From Candidatus Gastranaerophilales bacterium (GTDB lineage: Bacteria > Cyanobacteriota > Vampirovibrionia > Gastranaerophilales > Gastranaerophilaceae): a DNA stretch of 34,845 nucleotides. The stretch lies in the NCBI GenBank assembly GCA_016280955.1, contig JAEEHV010000036.1, forward strand, positions 1-34,845, given 5' to 3'. The position numbers and the translations under genes were made by a program. The notes below the pieces were generated by a model. That model was not told where the DNA came from. It did not search any database and saw only the letters and a program-made list of their open reading frames with translations. Positions 23,634-32,594 of the stretch are shown here, one piece after another (the stretch's first letter is position 1; each line of letters starts with the position of its first letter).

Positions 23634-24485
23634 CTAAATTCTGATATTAAGTTCGCTGTTTCTTCTGAACCATGTGAGCTGCCTCTTGGCATAATTTCTG
23701 GTATGCTGTTTCAACTTATCAACCGCTTCTTCAAAAGACCAATTTCCGTCAATATATGCAAGAATTTCTTTATATCCGATTGTTTCCGTAAAGTTTTTCA
23801 CCCTGCCGTGTTTTTGTAAAAGATATTTCGTTTCTTCAACAATCCCCTGTTCTACCATTATATCAACACGTTTGTTAATCCTTTCATATAACCACTCTCT
23901 TGATTTCAGTTCAGGACACTTCCAAATAACATCATATTCTGGTTCTTTTACAGTATTAACTTCAGATAACGGTTTTTTGAGGGATTTAATCAATTCCAGT
24001 ATTCTGATTATTCTTCTTTTACTTGTATCATCAGAAATTTTATCAAAAGCAATTTTATCAACAGATTTTAATTTATTTAACAGTTCATCCCTTGAAAGAT
24101 TTTCAAGACATTTTCTGTATTCATAATCCGTATCAACTTGGGGAAGATTGTAATGTTCAAGAAAAACTCTGAAATACAACCCTGTACCGCCTGCAACAAC
24201 GGGAGTTTTACCTCTTGATATTATCTCATCAACAGCCTTTTTTGCATCTCTTGCATAATCACCTGCAGTATAATCAACTTCCGGCTCAACTATATCAATA
24301 AGATGGTGGGGTATTCCTTCTCTTTCATCAAGTGAGGGTTTTGCACAAGCAATATTAAACCCTTTATAAACAAGACGTGAGTCGGCAGAAACAATTTCAC
24401 CATCTAGTTCATGGGCTATCTTTATTGCCATTGCAGTTTTCCCGCTTGCCGTAGGTCCGGCTATTGCTATTACTTTTGGTTTCAT
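23634..24485 (-). CDS. miaA: tRNA dimethylallyltransferase, 283 aa
   Basis: The enzyme adds a dimethylallyl group to A37 of tRNAs reading UNN codons. The P-loop GPTASGKTAMAIKIA, the SADSRLVYKGFNIACAKPS segment with the catalytic Asp/Ser-Arg region, AGGTGLYFRVFLEHYNLP and the C-terminal TRNYAKRQLTWFRRN are all recognised. It is slightly short against the usual 300-315 aa, ending soon after the QLTWFRR motif. No Shine-Dalgarno sequence is present; TAGAAT lies six bases before the ATG. It is divergent from the TPR gene with only 45 bases between them. Confidence 0.96.
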   Translation of the reverse strand: MKPKVIAIAGPTASGKTAMAIKIAHELDGEIVSADSRLVYKGFNIACAKPSLDEREGIPHHLIDIVEPEVDYTAGDYARDAKKAVDEIISRGKTPVVAGGTGLYFRVFLEHYNLPQVDTDYEYRKCLENLSRDELLNKLKSVDKIAFDKISDDTSKRRIIRILELIKSLKKPLSEVNTVKEPEYDVIWKCPELKSREWLYERINKRVDIMVEQGIVEETKYLLQKHGRVKNFTETIGYKEILAYIDGNWSFEEAVDKLKQHTRNYAKRQLTWFRRNSELNIRI

Positions 24486-24491
24486 ATAAAC

Positions 24492-24524
24492 ATTCTACCC
24501 TAAAATGTAAAAGTATGATATAAT
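24492..24524. promoter_or_regulatory. Paired divergent -10 boxes for leaderless miaA and TPR gene transcripts
   Basis: On the minus strand TAGAAT (24492-24497) is followed by GTTTAT and the miaA ATG. On the plus strand TATAAT (24519-24524), with a TGA extension, is followed by CTTCTT and the ATG at 24531. Both gaps are exactly six bases. No ribosome-binding site fits in the 45-base region. The -35 matches are poor. Confidence 0.6.
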
Positions 24525-24530
24525 CTTCTT

Positions 24531-25355
24531 ATGTTTAAAAAGACGGCTGCATTCTTAATTATATTTTTATCACTTTCCGCTTACGCAGCAGAAGTGCCGA
24601 CAGATGCTAAACTCGATTATAATCAGGGCATAGATTTTTATAAGCTCGGAATGTACGAAAGAGCAATAGAGTCATTCCGTTCTGCAGTACGTGCATATCC
24701 GGACTACACAGATGCATATTACAACATGGGTACTGTGCTGGAATATTTAAAACAATATGCAGAGGCACTTAATGCCTACAAACAGGTTTACGTCAGAAAT
24801 CCGAATGATTATGAAGTAATATACAAAATGGCACTTCTAAGTTCAAAGCTGGAAGACTATAATAAAGCATCAGAATATATTAAATTAATTCCGCCATCAA
24901 ATGAATATTATAAAAAAGGGCAGGAGATTGCACAAACAATTAAAACAATTGAACTGCCGCCGCAAAAACCGATAAATCCGCAATCCTCAATTGCAAAATT
25001 TTCAGGAATTTATGAAAACATTACAAGCCCCACTGGTGTAACAAGTGACAGTTTGGGGAATTTATATATTGCACAGTTTTCGGACAATGCAATTTTAAAG
25101 ATTACACCTGAAGGGAAAAGACAAATCTTTATAAAAAGCGAACTAATCAACGGTCCTATTAGTCTGGCATCAGATTCAACCGATAATATATATGTATCAA
25201 ATTACAGTGCCAATAATGTTTTAAAAGTTACACCACAAGGCACAATTTCAGTATTTATTACAAAAGCTGACAAGCCATACGGACTTCATGTTGAAGGGAA
25301 TATGCTATTTGTAACATGTCAGGGCTCACATTCGGTACTCAGACAAAAACTGTAA
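24531..25355 (+). CDS. Exported TPR plus beta-propeller-fragment protein, 274 aa
   Basis: A signal peptide (MFKKTAAFLIIFLSLSAYA, cleaved before AEV) is followed by about three TPR units at 26-127 (GIDFYKLGMYERAIESFRSA, AYYNMGTVLEYLKQYAEALN, ALLSSKLEDYNKASEYI), then a proline-rich linker. The last 120 residues carry NHL/Vgb-like blades (GVTSDSLGNLYIAQFSDNAI, ASDSTDNIYVSNYSANNVLK). Only about three blades are present, too few to close a propeller, so it may oligomerise or be truncated. It is probably periplasmic and binds other proteins. The start is predicted leaderless. Its stop abuts the stop of the next, convergent gene. Confidence 0.8.
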   Translation: MFKKTAAFLIIFLSLSAYAAEVPTDAKLDYNQGIDFYKLGMYERAIESFRSAVRAYPDYTDAYYNMGTVLEYLKQYAEALNAYKQVYVRNPNDYEVIYKMALLSSKLEDYNKASEYIKLIPPSNEYYKKGQEIAQTIKTIELPPQKPINPQSSIAKFSGIYENITSPTGVTSDSLGNLYIAQFSDNAILKITPEGKRQIFIKSELINGPISLASDSTDNIYVSNYSANNVLKVTPQGTISVFITKADKPYGLHVEGNMLFVTCQGSHSVLRQKL

Positions 25356-25841
25356 TTACGCATATAATGCACCTGTTTCATTAACATTCGTGCTGCCGTT
25401 GTCTTTTGTAATATCAATTCCTTTTTCAAGACAAGCAAGCCGAACTGATTCTTCTTCATGAGGTGCGAGTTCTTCCAGCCATTCACTAAACTTCATCGGA
25501 GCAACCCAGCACAAAGCCGTTGCAACTGTTGCGGCAATCGGTCCCAAGCCACAAGCAGCGCCGCCGATAAGAGCCGGCACAATAAGCCATTGTGCTGCTT
25601 TTGGTAAACTTTTTAATATTTCCAAACCGCCTGATGTCCAATTCAATCCTGAGAGTTTCTGTGCAGAACGATTATATTTTAATGAAAATGCAGCCGGAAC
25701 TTTAGCAAATTCAGGAATACACATAATGCATTGTAATCCGCCGTTTACGCATTTTCCTTTTGCTTTTTGCAATAAATTATTAAATCCCAGTCTCGTATTC
25801 CCGGCAACTCCGGACGATACACTCATAGTCGCAGCGACCAT
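25356..25841 (-). CDS. Hypothetical protein with hydrophobic segment, 161 aa
   Basis: No family is recognised. A hydrophobic stretch at about 85-115 (WLIVPALIGGAACGLGPIAA and following) could span a membrane. Before it lie three cysteines in CVNGGLQCIMC. The C-terminal third is acidic (LEELAPHEEESVRLACLEKG). GGAG lies 9 bases before the ATG. It is monocistronic and convergent with the TPR gene, with the two stop codons touching (TAATTA). The role is unknown. Confidence 0.6.
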   Translation of the reverse strand: MVAATMSVSSGVAGNTRLGFNNLLQKAKGKCVNGGLQCIMCIPEFAKVPAAFSLKYNRSAQKLSGLNWTSGGLEILKSLPKAAQWLIVPALIGGAACGLGPIAATVATALCWVAPMKFSEWLEELAPHEEESVRLACLEKGIDITKDNGSTNVNETGALYA

Positions 25842-25949
25842 ATATCAGTTCTCCATATAATTCCCTTAAATATATAAAGTTTTTGTCAGCAAAGTAATTG
25901 CCTGTTTGTTACAAAAAATTTACAAATATTAAATACAACACACAGATTA

Positions 25950-26405
25950 TTAAAGTAAAATTTCTCTTACAAATTTGGTTATAACATTTATACAAGAATT
26001 AATTTTTGAAGTGTTATCAACATTCAGATATCTATGCAATCCCTTAGACATCAGTTCTTGTTCTATAGCATTATATTTTATATTATCTATAAGTTTGTTT
26101 TTATGCCACAATTTATAACCAAAATATTCTTTTGTCGTAAATCGGAGTTTTTCAAGGGGGCGAATTAAGATTTGTTCATAGGTTGTTTCGCCTAATATTT
26201 CATAGTTATTCAATTTGGAATGTTTTCTGACAAATTTCTCAATCCCAGAGTCAGTTTCATCCATAAAAGGGTAATAATATTTATTAATACTGGGAAAATG
26301 CGTATCACCACTGCTTTCCAGAGCAACAAGTTCGCTCTGCCCGAGCAAGCCTTTATAGCCTATATTATATTGATGATTGGATAAACCGGATATGTTAATA
26401 TTCAT
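25950..26405 (-). CDS. Hypothetical protein with NIGYKG N-terminal motif, 151 aa
   Basis: No family is recognised. The start MNINISGLSNHQYNIGYKGL is chosen because the extra 11 residues of the longer frame carry the AAAGGG sequence; a GTG two codons earlier (spacing 6) is an equal candidate. The product is polar, rich in Asn, Tyr and Lys, with no signal peptide or membrane segment. The YKG/FKG element near the N-terminus resembles that of the protein at 13821. It lies 76 bases upstream of the PAP2 gene stop-to-start direction reversed: both are on the minus strand, with PAP2 upstream of it. Confidence 0.6.
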   Translation of the reverse strand: MNINISGLSNHQYNIGYKGLLGQSELVALESSGDTHFPSINKYYYPFMDETDSGIEKFVRKHSKLNNYEILGETTYEQILIRPLEKLRFTTKEYFGYKLWHKNKLIDNIKYNAIEQELMSKGLHRYLNVDNTSKINSCINVITKFVREILL

Positions 26406-26480
26406 AAACACATAGTACCCTTTAGTTAATATTACCATTATTAAATCAAATAATACACAAATTTATTTATAATTTTACAA

Positions 26481-27476
26481 TTATTTATAATTTAGCGGCA
26501 AATTTTTATTAATATACTGAATAATTGCAGGATATACGAGAGTTATAAAAATACCTAATATAAATGTTACCAGGAACTTAACCGGACATCCGTAATTATG
26601 CGTAAATACATGTCTTACCACATACAGATAATAAATAATAATCAGAAATGAACCGATTAATGCTCTGAATAATTTTGAGATTAGCAAACCTGACGAAGCC
26701 TCAAATGAAATAAATCTTCTGCACAAAAATGCTCCGTTAATTGTTCCGAGAGAAAGTCCGTATCCGATTAATGACGAACGCAGCAGTATTCTGGGATCTA
26801 CTATAAGAATTCCGTTAACATAATCATAAGGATAGTGATTAAAATAATAAATATAAATCAATAAAGCTAATGCAATAACATCAAATGCCACAATAAGGTA
26901 TAGATAAATATTTTTATTATTCTCTGCCCAATCAATAATTTTGTTCATTAAAAATACCAATATAATACCTATAACAAGACCTGTTACAACATCCTGCGGA
27001 GTATGTACTCCGAGCCACAACCTTGAAAATCCTACAAGCAATATCATTAATACAAAAAGAAATATAATATAGAGATTTTTTCCATACTTCATAGCCAAAC
27101 CGCCATAGACAGAAGCGGCTTGTGCCGTATGACCGCTAGGAAAAGAATATCCGTATGCGAGCATCAGGGCTTCTTTTACAGGATGAATTTTATCTGATAA
27201 TATCCACGGTCTATATACACAAGCAAATAATTTTATACACTGTGCCACAAATATATTTAGTGAGTGCAGTGAAAATAAATAAACACCGTTTTTGGAATTA
27301 ACACACCAATAAACTACGGAACATATTATTGTAGGAACCAATAACTCACCGAGGGTTGTTAATGAAAGAAAGAGTCTGCTTAACAACTCACTGTGTGCAA
27401 CTCTTATATTTTGCAGGTATAACAGTAAATCAATTTGTGGAGTAATCCAACTTTCACTTGATAAAAATTCAATCAT
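26481..27476 (-). CDS. PAP2-family membrane phosphatase, 331 aa
   Basis: The three PAP2 active-site motifs are intact: KLFACVYRP, PSGH in YSFPSGHTAQ, and SRLWLGVHTPQD. Several membrane helices surround them, with a further group in the C-terminal third. Such enzymes dephosphorylate lipid phosphates, for example undecaprenyl pyrophosphate, phosphatidate or PG-phosphate, on the outer face of the inner membrane; the substrate here is unknown. The start is moved from 27491 to 27476 because the first five codons of the longer frame contain a TATAAT that lies six bases before the ATG at 27476, and no Shine-Dalgarno sequence precedes either. The long C-terminal helical extension is beyond the core family length. 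Confidence 0.9.
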   Translation of the reverse strand: MIEFLSSESWITPQIDLLLYLQNIRVAHSELLSRLFLSLTTLGELLVPTIICSVVYWCVNSKNGVYLFSLHSLNIFVAQCIKLFACVYRPWILSDKIHPVKEALMLAYGYSFPSGHTAQAASVYGGLAMKYGKNLYIIFLFVLMILLVGFSRLWLGVHTPQDVVTGLVIGIILVFLMNKIIDWAENNKNIYLYLIVAFDVIALALLIYIYYFNHYPYDYVNGILIVDPRILLRSSLIGYGLSLGTINGAFLCRRFISFEASSGLLISKLFRALIGSFLIIIYYLYVVRHVFTHNYGCPVKFLVTFILGIFITLVYPAIIQYINKNLPLNYK

Positions 27477-27482
27477 AAAATA

Positions 27483-27488
27483 ATTATA
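27483..27488 (-). promoter_or_regulatory. -10 box six bases before the PAP2 start
   Basis: TATAAT on the minus strand is followed by TATTTT and the ATG at 27476. The -35 region is weak. Confidence 0.5.
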
Positions 27489-27600
27489 CATTAAAATTAG
27501 TGATAGACATCTAAAAATGTTTGTTGTAATATATTTTTAAGTTATAAAAGCACTAGCCAACAAAATATAAGTACTTAACAATTCACATTCAATAAAAAAT

Positions 27601-29208
27601 ATGCGTATCCTGTCAACTAAAAATCAACCGATTTACTATAATTCTGCAGAACCATTTAAATCTGCGGGAAATCAGCCCGTGCAAAACAAAACAAACAAAC
27701 AAACAAAATTCCATAACGGTTCTGCAATTACAATTGCGACAATGGCTGCCGTTTGCGGTATTATCACTCTGTCCAAAGGATTCCAAAAAAATGCGGGTAA
27801 ATATTTATATAAATTAAAAGAGCATCTTGAAAAAAGAATGGAATTATCATCTCTTAAAAAATCTAAAAACAGTTCAAAATTCTATGAATACACAATAAAT
27901 AATATTAATTCATTTATTAAAAAATCTGAAAGTATTAATAATATTGTATCTCTTAAAGATATTCTGTTTATGAAGCTGATGTATAAAACAAACTTCACAA
28001 AAAAAATTCATCAATCAATAACTGATTATTTTGAAAAATTATCAAGGAATACTGTTCTCGATTCATACAAAAAAACTAAAAATGATTTTAATATTATGTA
28101 TGATGCATTTGATAAACTCGACCAAAATATACTAAAAAATTCTCCTGATGAAACTATAATCTATGACGGCAAGGAATACACAAAAAAAGAACTGGTAACT
28201 TTAGCAAGAAGCATCAGGCACGGTGCAAAACTGATTGTTGATAATTTTATATCAAAAGACTCATTAGACTTCAGATATAACTATATGCATAAAGTTACAT
28301 CAGAACTGTATTCAAAGTTTTGGGATGAATCTTTTAAGGGTTTTTGGACAAAAGATAATAAGTTCAAAAGAAAAGAAATGTGGCAAACATTTATAGCGGC
28401 AGAACAGATAAAAGGTGATAAAACAGAGCTTATAAGAGGAGTGACATTATTAAGGAATGCTCTGACATACACAAAAAATGATAAACAGGATTTTCTGAAC
28501 GAATTAATTAAAGAACTGTACAATCTTATTCCGCAAGATAATAAAAATGCAAATGAAATAGTTAAAAAGTTAGAATGGTTTTCAATGCATCCGGAAAGTT
28601 TAATTAATAACAGACAAATGTTTTTGGATGATTTAGCCAAAGTGAAGGAATTTAAACTTCAGATTAAGGACAAAAATATAAAGGAAACTCAGGAACACTA
28701 CAGGGATGAATTAGTTAATATTATTAAAGACATTGCAGATGAAAATGGCGGTGAGCTTCAGGATATGCTCTCAATTTATTATAAAATAGCTCCGATTCAG
28801 CTTGATAAAACGGGTGCAGCACTTGCATTGAAAAGAGCCGTAAAGTCTTTTGACAGGGCAGTATATCTTGAAAATGCGGAATTTTTCGATAAAATCAGAG
28901 ATTTAAGGCTTGGCTCGGCACCGACGGATATATTAACAATTCTGTTATCATTTATCACACTTTCTTTAGGTTTGGGCTACAGCAAAGATAACGATGAAAG
29001 AAAATCAATAATGCTGAAATCAGGCATTCCTATAGTTGGTGCAATATGCACTGCAACATTCAGTGCTACTAAATTGGTTTCAGGCGGAAAATCACTTGCA
29101 CTCGGATTTTTATCAGGCATAGTATTAAACAGACTTGGTGTAATTGCCGATAACATACGTAAGCAGAAAAATTCCCGAAATAATGATGTACAGAAATCAG
29201 CATCATAA
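27601..29208 (+). CDS. Hypothetical membrane-associated protein, 535 aa
   Basis: No family is recognised. The N-terminus MRILSTKNQPIYYNSAEPFK resembles other lineage-specific proteins in the window. A hydrophobic segment at about 41-58 (SAITIATMAAVCGIITL) and a cluster at about 440-510 (ILTILLSFITLSLGLGY, IPIVGAICTATFSATKLV, LALGFLSGIVLNRLGVI) frame a 380-residue charged helical middle. This suggests a protein anchored at both ends with a large soluble domain. No ribosome-binding site is clear before the ATG; the base run before it (TTCAATAAAAAAT) is nearly the same as that before the ABC permease (TTCAATTAAAAAT). It is followed after 110 bases by the HD-domain gene. Confidence 0.65.
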   Translation: MRILSTKNQPIYYNSAEPFKSAGNQPVQNKTNKQTKFHNGSAITIATMAAVCGIITLSKGFQKNAGKYLYKLKEHLEKRMELSSLKKSKNSSKFYEYTINNINSFIKKSESINNIVSLKDILFMKLMYKTNFTKKIHQSITDYFEKLSRNTVLDSYKKTKNDFNIMYDAFDKLDQNILKNSPDETIIYDGKEYTKKELVTLARSIRHGAKLIVDNFISKDSLDFRYNYMHKVTSELYSKFWDESFKGFWTKDNKFKRKEMWQTFIAAEQIKGDKTELIRGVTLLRNALTYTKNDKQDFLNELIKELYNLIPQDNKNANEIVKKLEWFSMHPESLINNRQMFLDDLAKVKEFKLQIKDKNIKETQEHYRDELVNIIKDIADENGGELQDMLSIYYKIAPIQLDKTGAALALKRAVKSFDRAVYLENAEFFDKIRDLRLGSAPTDILTILLSFITLSLGLGYSKDNDERKSIMLKSGIPIVGAICTATFSATKLVSGGKSLALGFLSGIVLNRLGVIADNIRKQKNSRNNDVQKSAS

Positions 29209-29318
29209 TATAAATTAGTATTTAATATTATCAGTCAGACAATAAATCAGAGCAAAAATTACAGTAATGAATAGCAAAAAAAATTCTTTATAGGTATTGT
29301 ATAAATAGTAAAGATATT

Positions 29319-32300
29319 ATGAAAATATACAGTGTTCAAAACAGACAATCATTTCAGCCAAAATTCGCCCAAAAACCGGTTGTGCAAAAAACATTAAAGC
29401 TCGCAAAAGAAACAAATAATGCTGCCGGAAAAAGTTTATTAGGCGGATTAGTTGATAACGTACACAAAATAGTCCTTGAAACACGGGATTTATTTATTAG
29501 AAAGATAACAGAGGCAGAAAAGGAAGCCCAGAGTGTTTTAGAAAAACATCCTAAACGAGAAATGATTCTGAATATTATACATGAGAGCGATGAAGAACTT
29601 CAAAAAACAAAATTAGAGTTTTTAAAACTTATAAAAAATATAACAATGTACGAAGATGAATATGACTATTTGTTGAAAATTCTACAGGGCAATTTCCCAA
29701 AAGAACCATTAATTGCAAAAGTCTGGGGGCTCTGTATGCAAAAAGGTCTGAGTGTTTACACACTGATAGACAGTTCATATAACATTGACAAAAAATGTGC
29801 GGAAAATATATTAAGCAGGAATCTGTTAGACAAAATCACACCACAACAGGCTTTATTAATGAGCCGTTTTAACTCAGAGCGGACAGGAAAACGGGTATCA
29901 GAATACGCAAATATATATGGTGAAAACTCAGCACCGCGTATCATTTCAAAATTCCCTGCACATGATGACAAATTAACAAATGCCTCTTTGGATTTAATAT
30001 ACAGATTTAAAAATTTATTTGAAAAATCCGACAACATCTGTGAAATGGATATTATAACAAAATGGAAGACAACTCCTATAACAATTGAAGATATTGATTC
30101 AAAAAACAAGATATTGGATATAATTGAAAAACGGGCAGATAAAGAAAACTATTGGTATTATATTCCCGTTATTTTGCATACAACCGACAGCGAAAATAAA
30201 ACAATTATTGAAAAAATTGTACAAAGAGATGATATCTCTCTAAAAAGTGCTGACAGAATTGCATCATCAATTAATGATAAAAATAAAGAATTTATAAATT
30301 CGCTTTGTACAGACAAATCAATTAATATAGAACCAAACAGAATACCGGAGTTTATTGAAATGTTCGATTCTTTCAGCCGGAATTTCTCAAAAGCAGAAAA
30401 TATGCAGTTGTCAGAAAAAATTAATACATTGAAAAATTTACAATCGATTCCGGCAGAAATGAAACCTGTTTTTGCAAAACATGGTTATGACATTGATTAT
30501 TATATAAGTGAATTGAATAAAATGTTAGGCGCAAAAGTTCCCGTAATCATAGTTGAGCCAAAAGCACAACAAGGATTTTTGTCCGCATTTTTGTCAAACA
30601 ATAATACTTCCGCAGAAAACATATTTAAAAACCACGATTTTTCCCAATACGGAAAAGAAGGGGTTCCGCTTAAATATTCAAGAAAAGATTTTTGTAAAAA
30701 CATCGACTCTATAGTATCAGAGTTAACAGAAGAAGAACAAAATATTGTTCTTAAACACTTTGGACTGAAAAGAGGACTGAGATATACTGACGGAACCATT
30801 AATTTTGACGGAATATTAAACAACAGAAGGTTTGAGAAAAATAATACAAGAGACGAAGTTCATATTGCTGCAGACAAGGTATCAGAAGAAATTGAAAAAT
30901 TTACCGTAAATAATGAAACATTATTTGAAGATAATGAACTTAAAACGTTATTTGATGCAGTTATAAAAGGACTTCCTGAGTTTACGGAAGTAATCGGCAA
31001 AGAACAGCATAATACTCACGAATACTCAGTTGACATACATACACTAAAAGTTTTGCAAAGTGCAATGAATAATCCGCTTTATTCAACTCTTTCAGACAAG
31101 GACAAAACTATTTTAAAATTGTCTGTTCTTCTTCATGATTTAGGTAAACCGGGCGGAAGAATAGATGATACACACGCAAATACAAGTGCTTATTATGCTG
31201 AAGGAATATTAGAAAAATTTAAACTTTCGGCTGAAGTTAAAAACAGAATAACAGATATAATCAGAAATCATCATTGGTTCGGAAAATACAATATGGGCTT
31301 ATCATCTGTTGAAGATGCTGCAGTAAGATGCAGACGCCCCAGTGATTTTAAAATATATCAGATTATGGCAAAAGCTGATTTTGAAAATGTGAATAAGTAC
31401 TTCCACTTGGGCAATAAATCAGGAGGAGCTACAACTCAGGCTGAGTTTGACAAGTACATGGAAGAAAAAATGGCACCTATTAGTCAGGCATTAAATCAAA
31501 TATATTCAAGGCACAATCCTGTATTTTACACAGGATTTACAGGGAATGGAAAGCTGTTTCCGACAGAAAAAATTAAAATTGGCAATGAAGTAGTCGAACT
31601 CAGAGTTCTGGACTTAAATAAATTATCTAACAATGCAAGTCTTGAACAGTATGGATTTCCGCCGGGAACAACAAAAGAAAATGTAAGATTTCTGGTTCAT
31701 ATGACAAAACCGAATACTTCTAATCTGGAATCGGTTATTTATCTTACCCGGAACGGTTTACACAACACGTGGTCAACAAGCATAATTAAGCCATCCAATA
31801 ATATAACCTATGAAAATCTTACAAGCGGTTTTGCATTACACGCAGACCAGGCTAATTTTTCCAATGCGTTATATGAAAATATATCAAGCGGTAATAGTAA
31901 GACATTAGAAGATTTTAGGGACATATTGTTTGGTAAAATATTGCGTTATGACACAGGTAAATTAGGTATTAATTTAACTCCGGAAGAACGTCAGCAATTA
32001 AATAAAATCATTGTGGGAAAAGCACGTCTTCAAAACATAAATGAAGATATTATTATCGGAGATAAAACAATAGACAAAAAACGGGCTTTTGAAGCATGCG
32101 GTGGGGATTCCTGGTTATATTTAAGAAATATTATGCTGGAAAATCTTAAAAATGAAGGTTTTAATCTAAATGAGAATGAATACGCGGATTTGACGAAGTA
32201 TTTGCTTACAAAAAAATATTTAACTCAAATAACAAAGCCAAACCTTAAAGGAGAATTAACTGGAGAACCCGTAAAAATCGGGAAACACTCAATTCCTGCC

Positions 32301-32507
32301 AAAACACTAGTTGATTGTTTAAACAAAACATTAGACCGGCTTTTTGACGGCGGACAAGTACAGAGTGAAGTTATTACACTTGATCCTGTTCCGGCAGCAC
32401 TTATGTCTATATCAGACAGTCTGGAAAAATGTCATCCGAATTTTTTAATGACAGCAAAAAAATATAAAGATACCATTCCTGTAATTATTCAAAAAAACAG
32501 CAGATAA
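29319..32507 (+). CDS. Giant HD-domain protein, 1062 aa
   Basis: Only the HD phosphohydrolase domain (about 555-660) is recognised. It has a metal-binding His in SVDIHTLKVLQ, the His-Asp pair in LSVLLHDLGKPGG, the NHHWFGK segment, and a final Asp in IMAKADFENV. This order matches the HD fold of nucleotide and tRNA-nucleotidyltransferase-type enzymes rather than HD-GYP. The flanking 550 N-terminal and 400 C-terminal residues are unrecognised and mostly helical, without signal peptide or membrane segment. The start MKIYSVQNRQSFQPKFAQKP shares M-K-I-x-x-V-Q-N with the GH77-like protein. No strong ribosome-binding site is present; TATAAA lies 13 bases before the ATG. The substrate is unknown; regulated nucleotide hydrolysis is a guess. 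Confidence 0.75.
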   Translation: MKIYSVQNRQSFQPKFAQKPVVQKTLKLAKETNNAAGKSLLGGLVDNVHKIVLETRDLFIRKITEAEKEAQSVLEKHPKREMILNIIHESDEELQKTKLEFLKLIKNITMYEDEYDYLLKILQGNFPKEPLIAKVWGLCMQKGLSVYTLIDSSYNIDKKCAENILSRNLLDKITPQQALLMSRFNSERTGKRVSEYANIYGENSAPRIISKFPAHDDKLTNASLDLIYRFKNLFEKSDNICEMDIITKWKTTPITIEDIDSKNKILDIIEKRADKENYWYYIPVILHTTDSENKTIIEKIVQRDDISLKSADRIASSINDKNKEFINSLCTDKSINIEPNRIPEFIEMFDSFSRNFSKAENMQLSEKINTLKNLQSIPAEMKPVFAKHGYDIDYYISELNKMLGAKVPVIIVEPKAQQGFLSAFLSNNNTSAENIFKNHDFSQYGKEGVPLKYSRKDFCKNIDSIVSELTEEEQNIVLKHFGLKRGLRYTDGTINFDGILNNRRFEKNNTRDEVHIAADKVSEEIEKFTVNNETLFEDNELKTLFDAVIKGLPEFTEVIGKEQHNTHEYSVDIHTLKVLQSAMNNPLYSTLSDKDKTILKLSVLLHDLGKPGGRIDDTHANTSAYYAEGILEKFKLSAEVKNRITDIIRNHHWFGKYNMGLSSVEDAAVRCRRPSDFKIYQIMAKADFENVNKYFHLGNKSGGATTQAEFDKYMEEKMAPISQALNQIYSRHNPVFYTGFTGNGKLFPTEKIKIGNEVVELRVLDLNKLSNNASLEQYGFPPGTTKENVRFLVHMTKPNTSNLESVIYLTRNGLHNTWSTSIIKPSNNITYENLTSGFALHADQANFSNALYENISSGNSKTLEDFRDILFGKILRYDTGKLGINLTPEERQQLNKIIVGKARLQNINEDIIIGDKTIDKKRAFEACGGDSWLYLRNIMLENLKNEGFNLNENEYADLTKYLLTKKYLTQITKPNLKGELTGEPVKIGKHSIPAKTLVDCLNKTLDRLFDGGQVQSEVITLDPVPAALMSISDSLEKCHPNFLMTAKKYKDTIPVIIQKNSR

Positions 32508-32540
32508 AATTGCCTGTTACAAATAATACTGCAAAATACA

Positions 32541-32569
32541 TTTACAATGGGCACAAATGTCTATATAAT
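32541..32569 (+). promoter_or_regulatory. Promoter of the 206-aa membrane protein gene
   Basis: TTTACA (32541-32546) and TATAAT (32564-32569) are separated by 17 bases. The surrounding AATGTCTAT..AATTAGT is shared with the promoter at 33473-33501. Confidence 0.7.
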
Positions 32570-32594
32570 TAGTGAGTACAAGGAGGTATAACAT

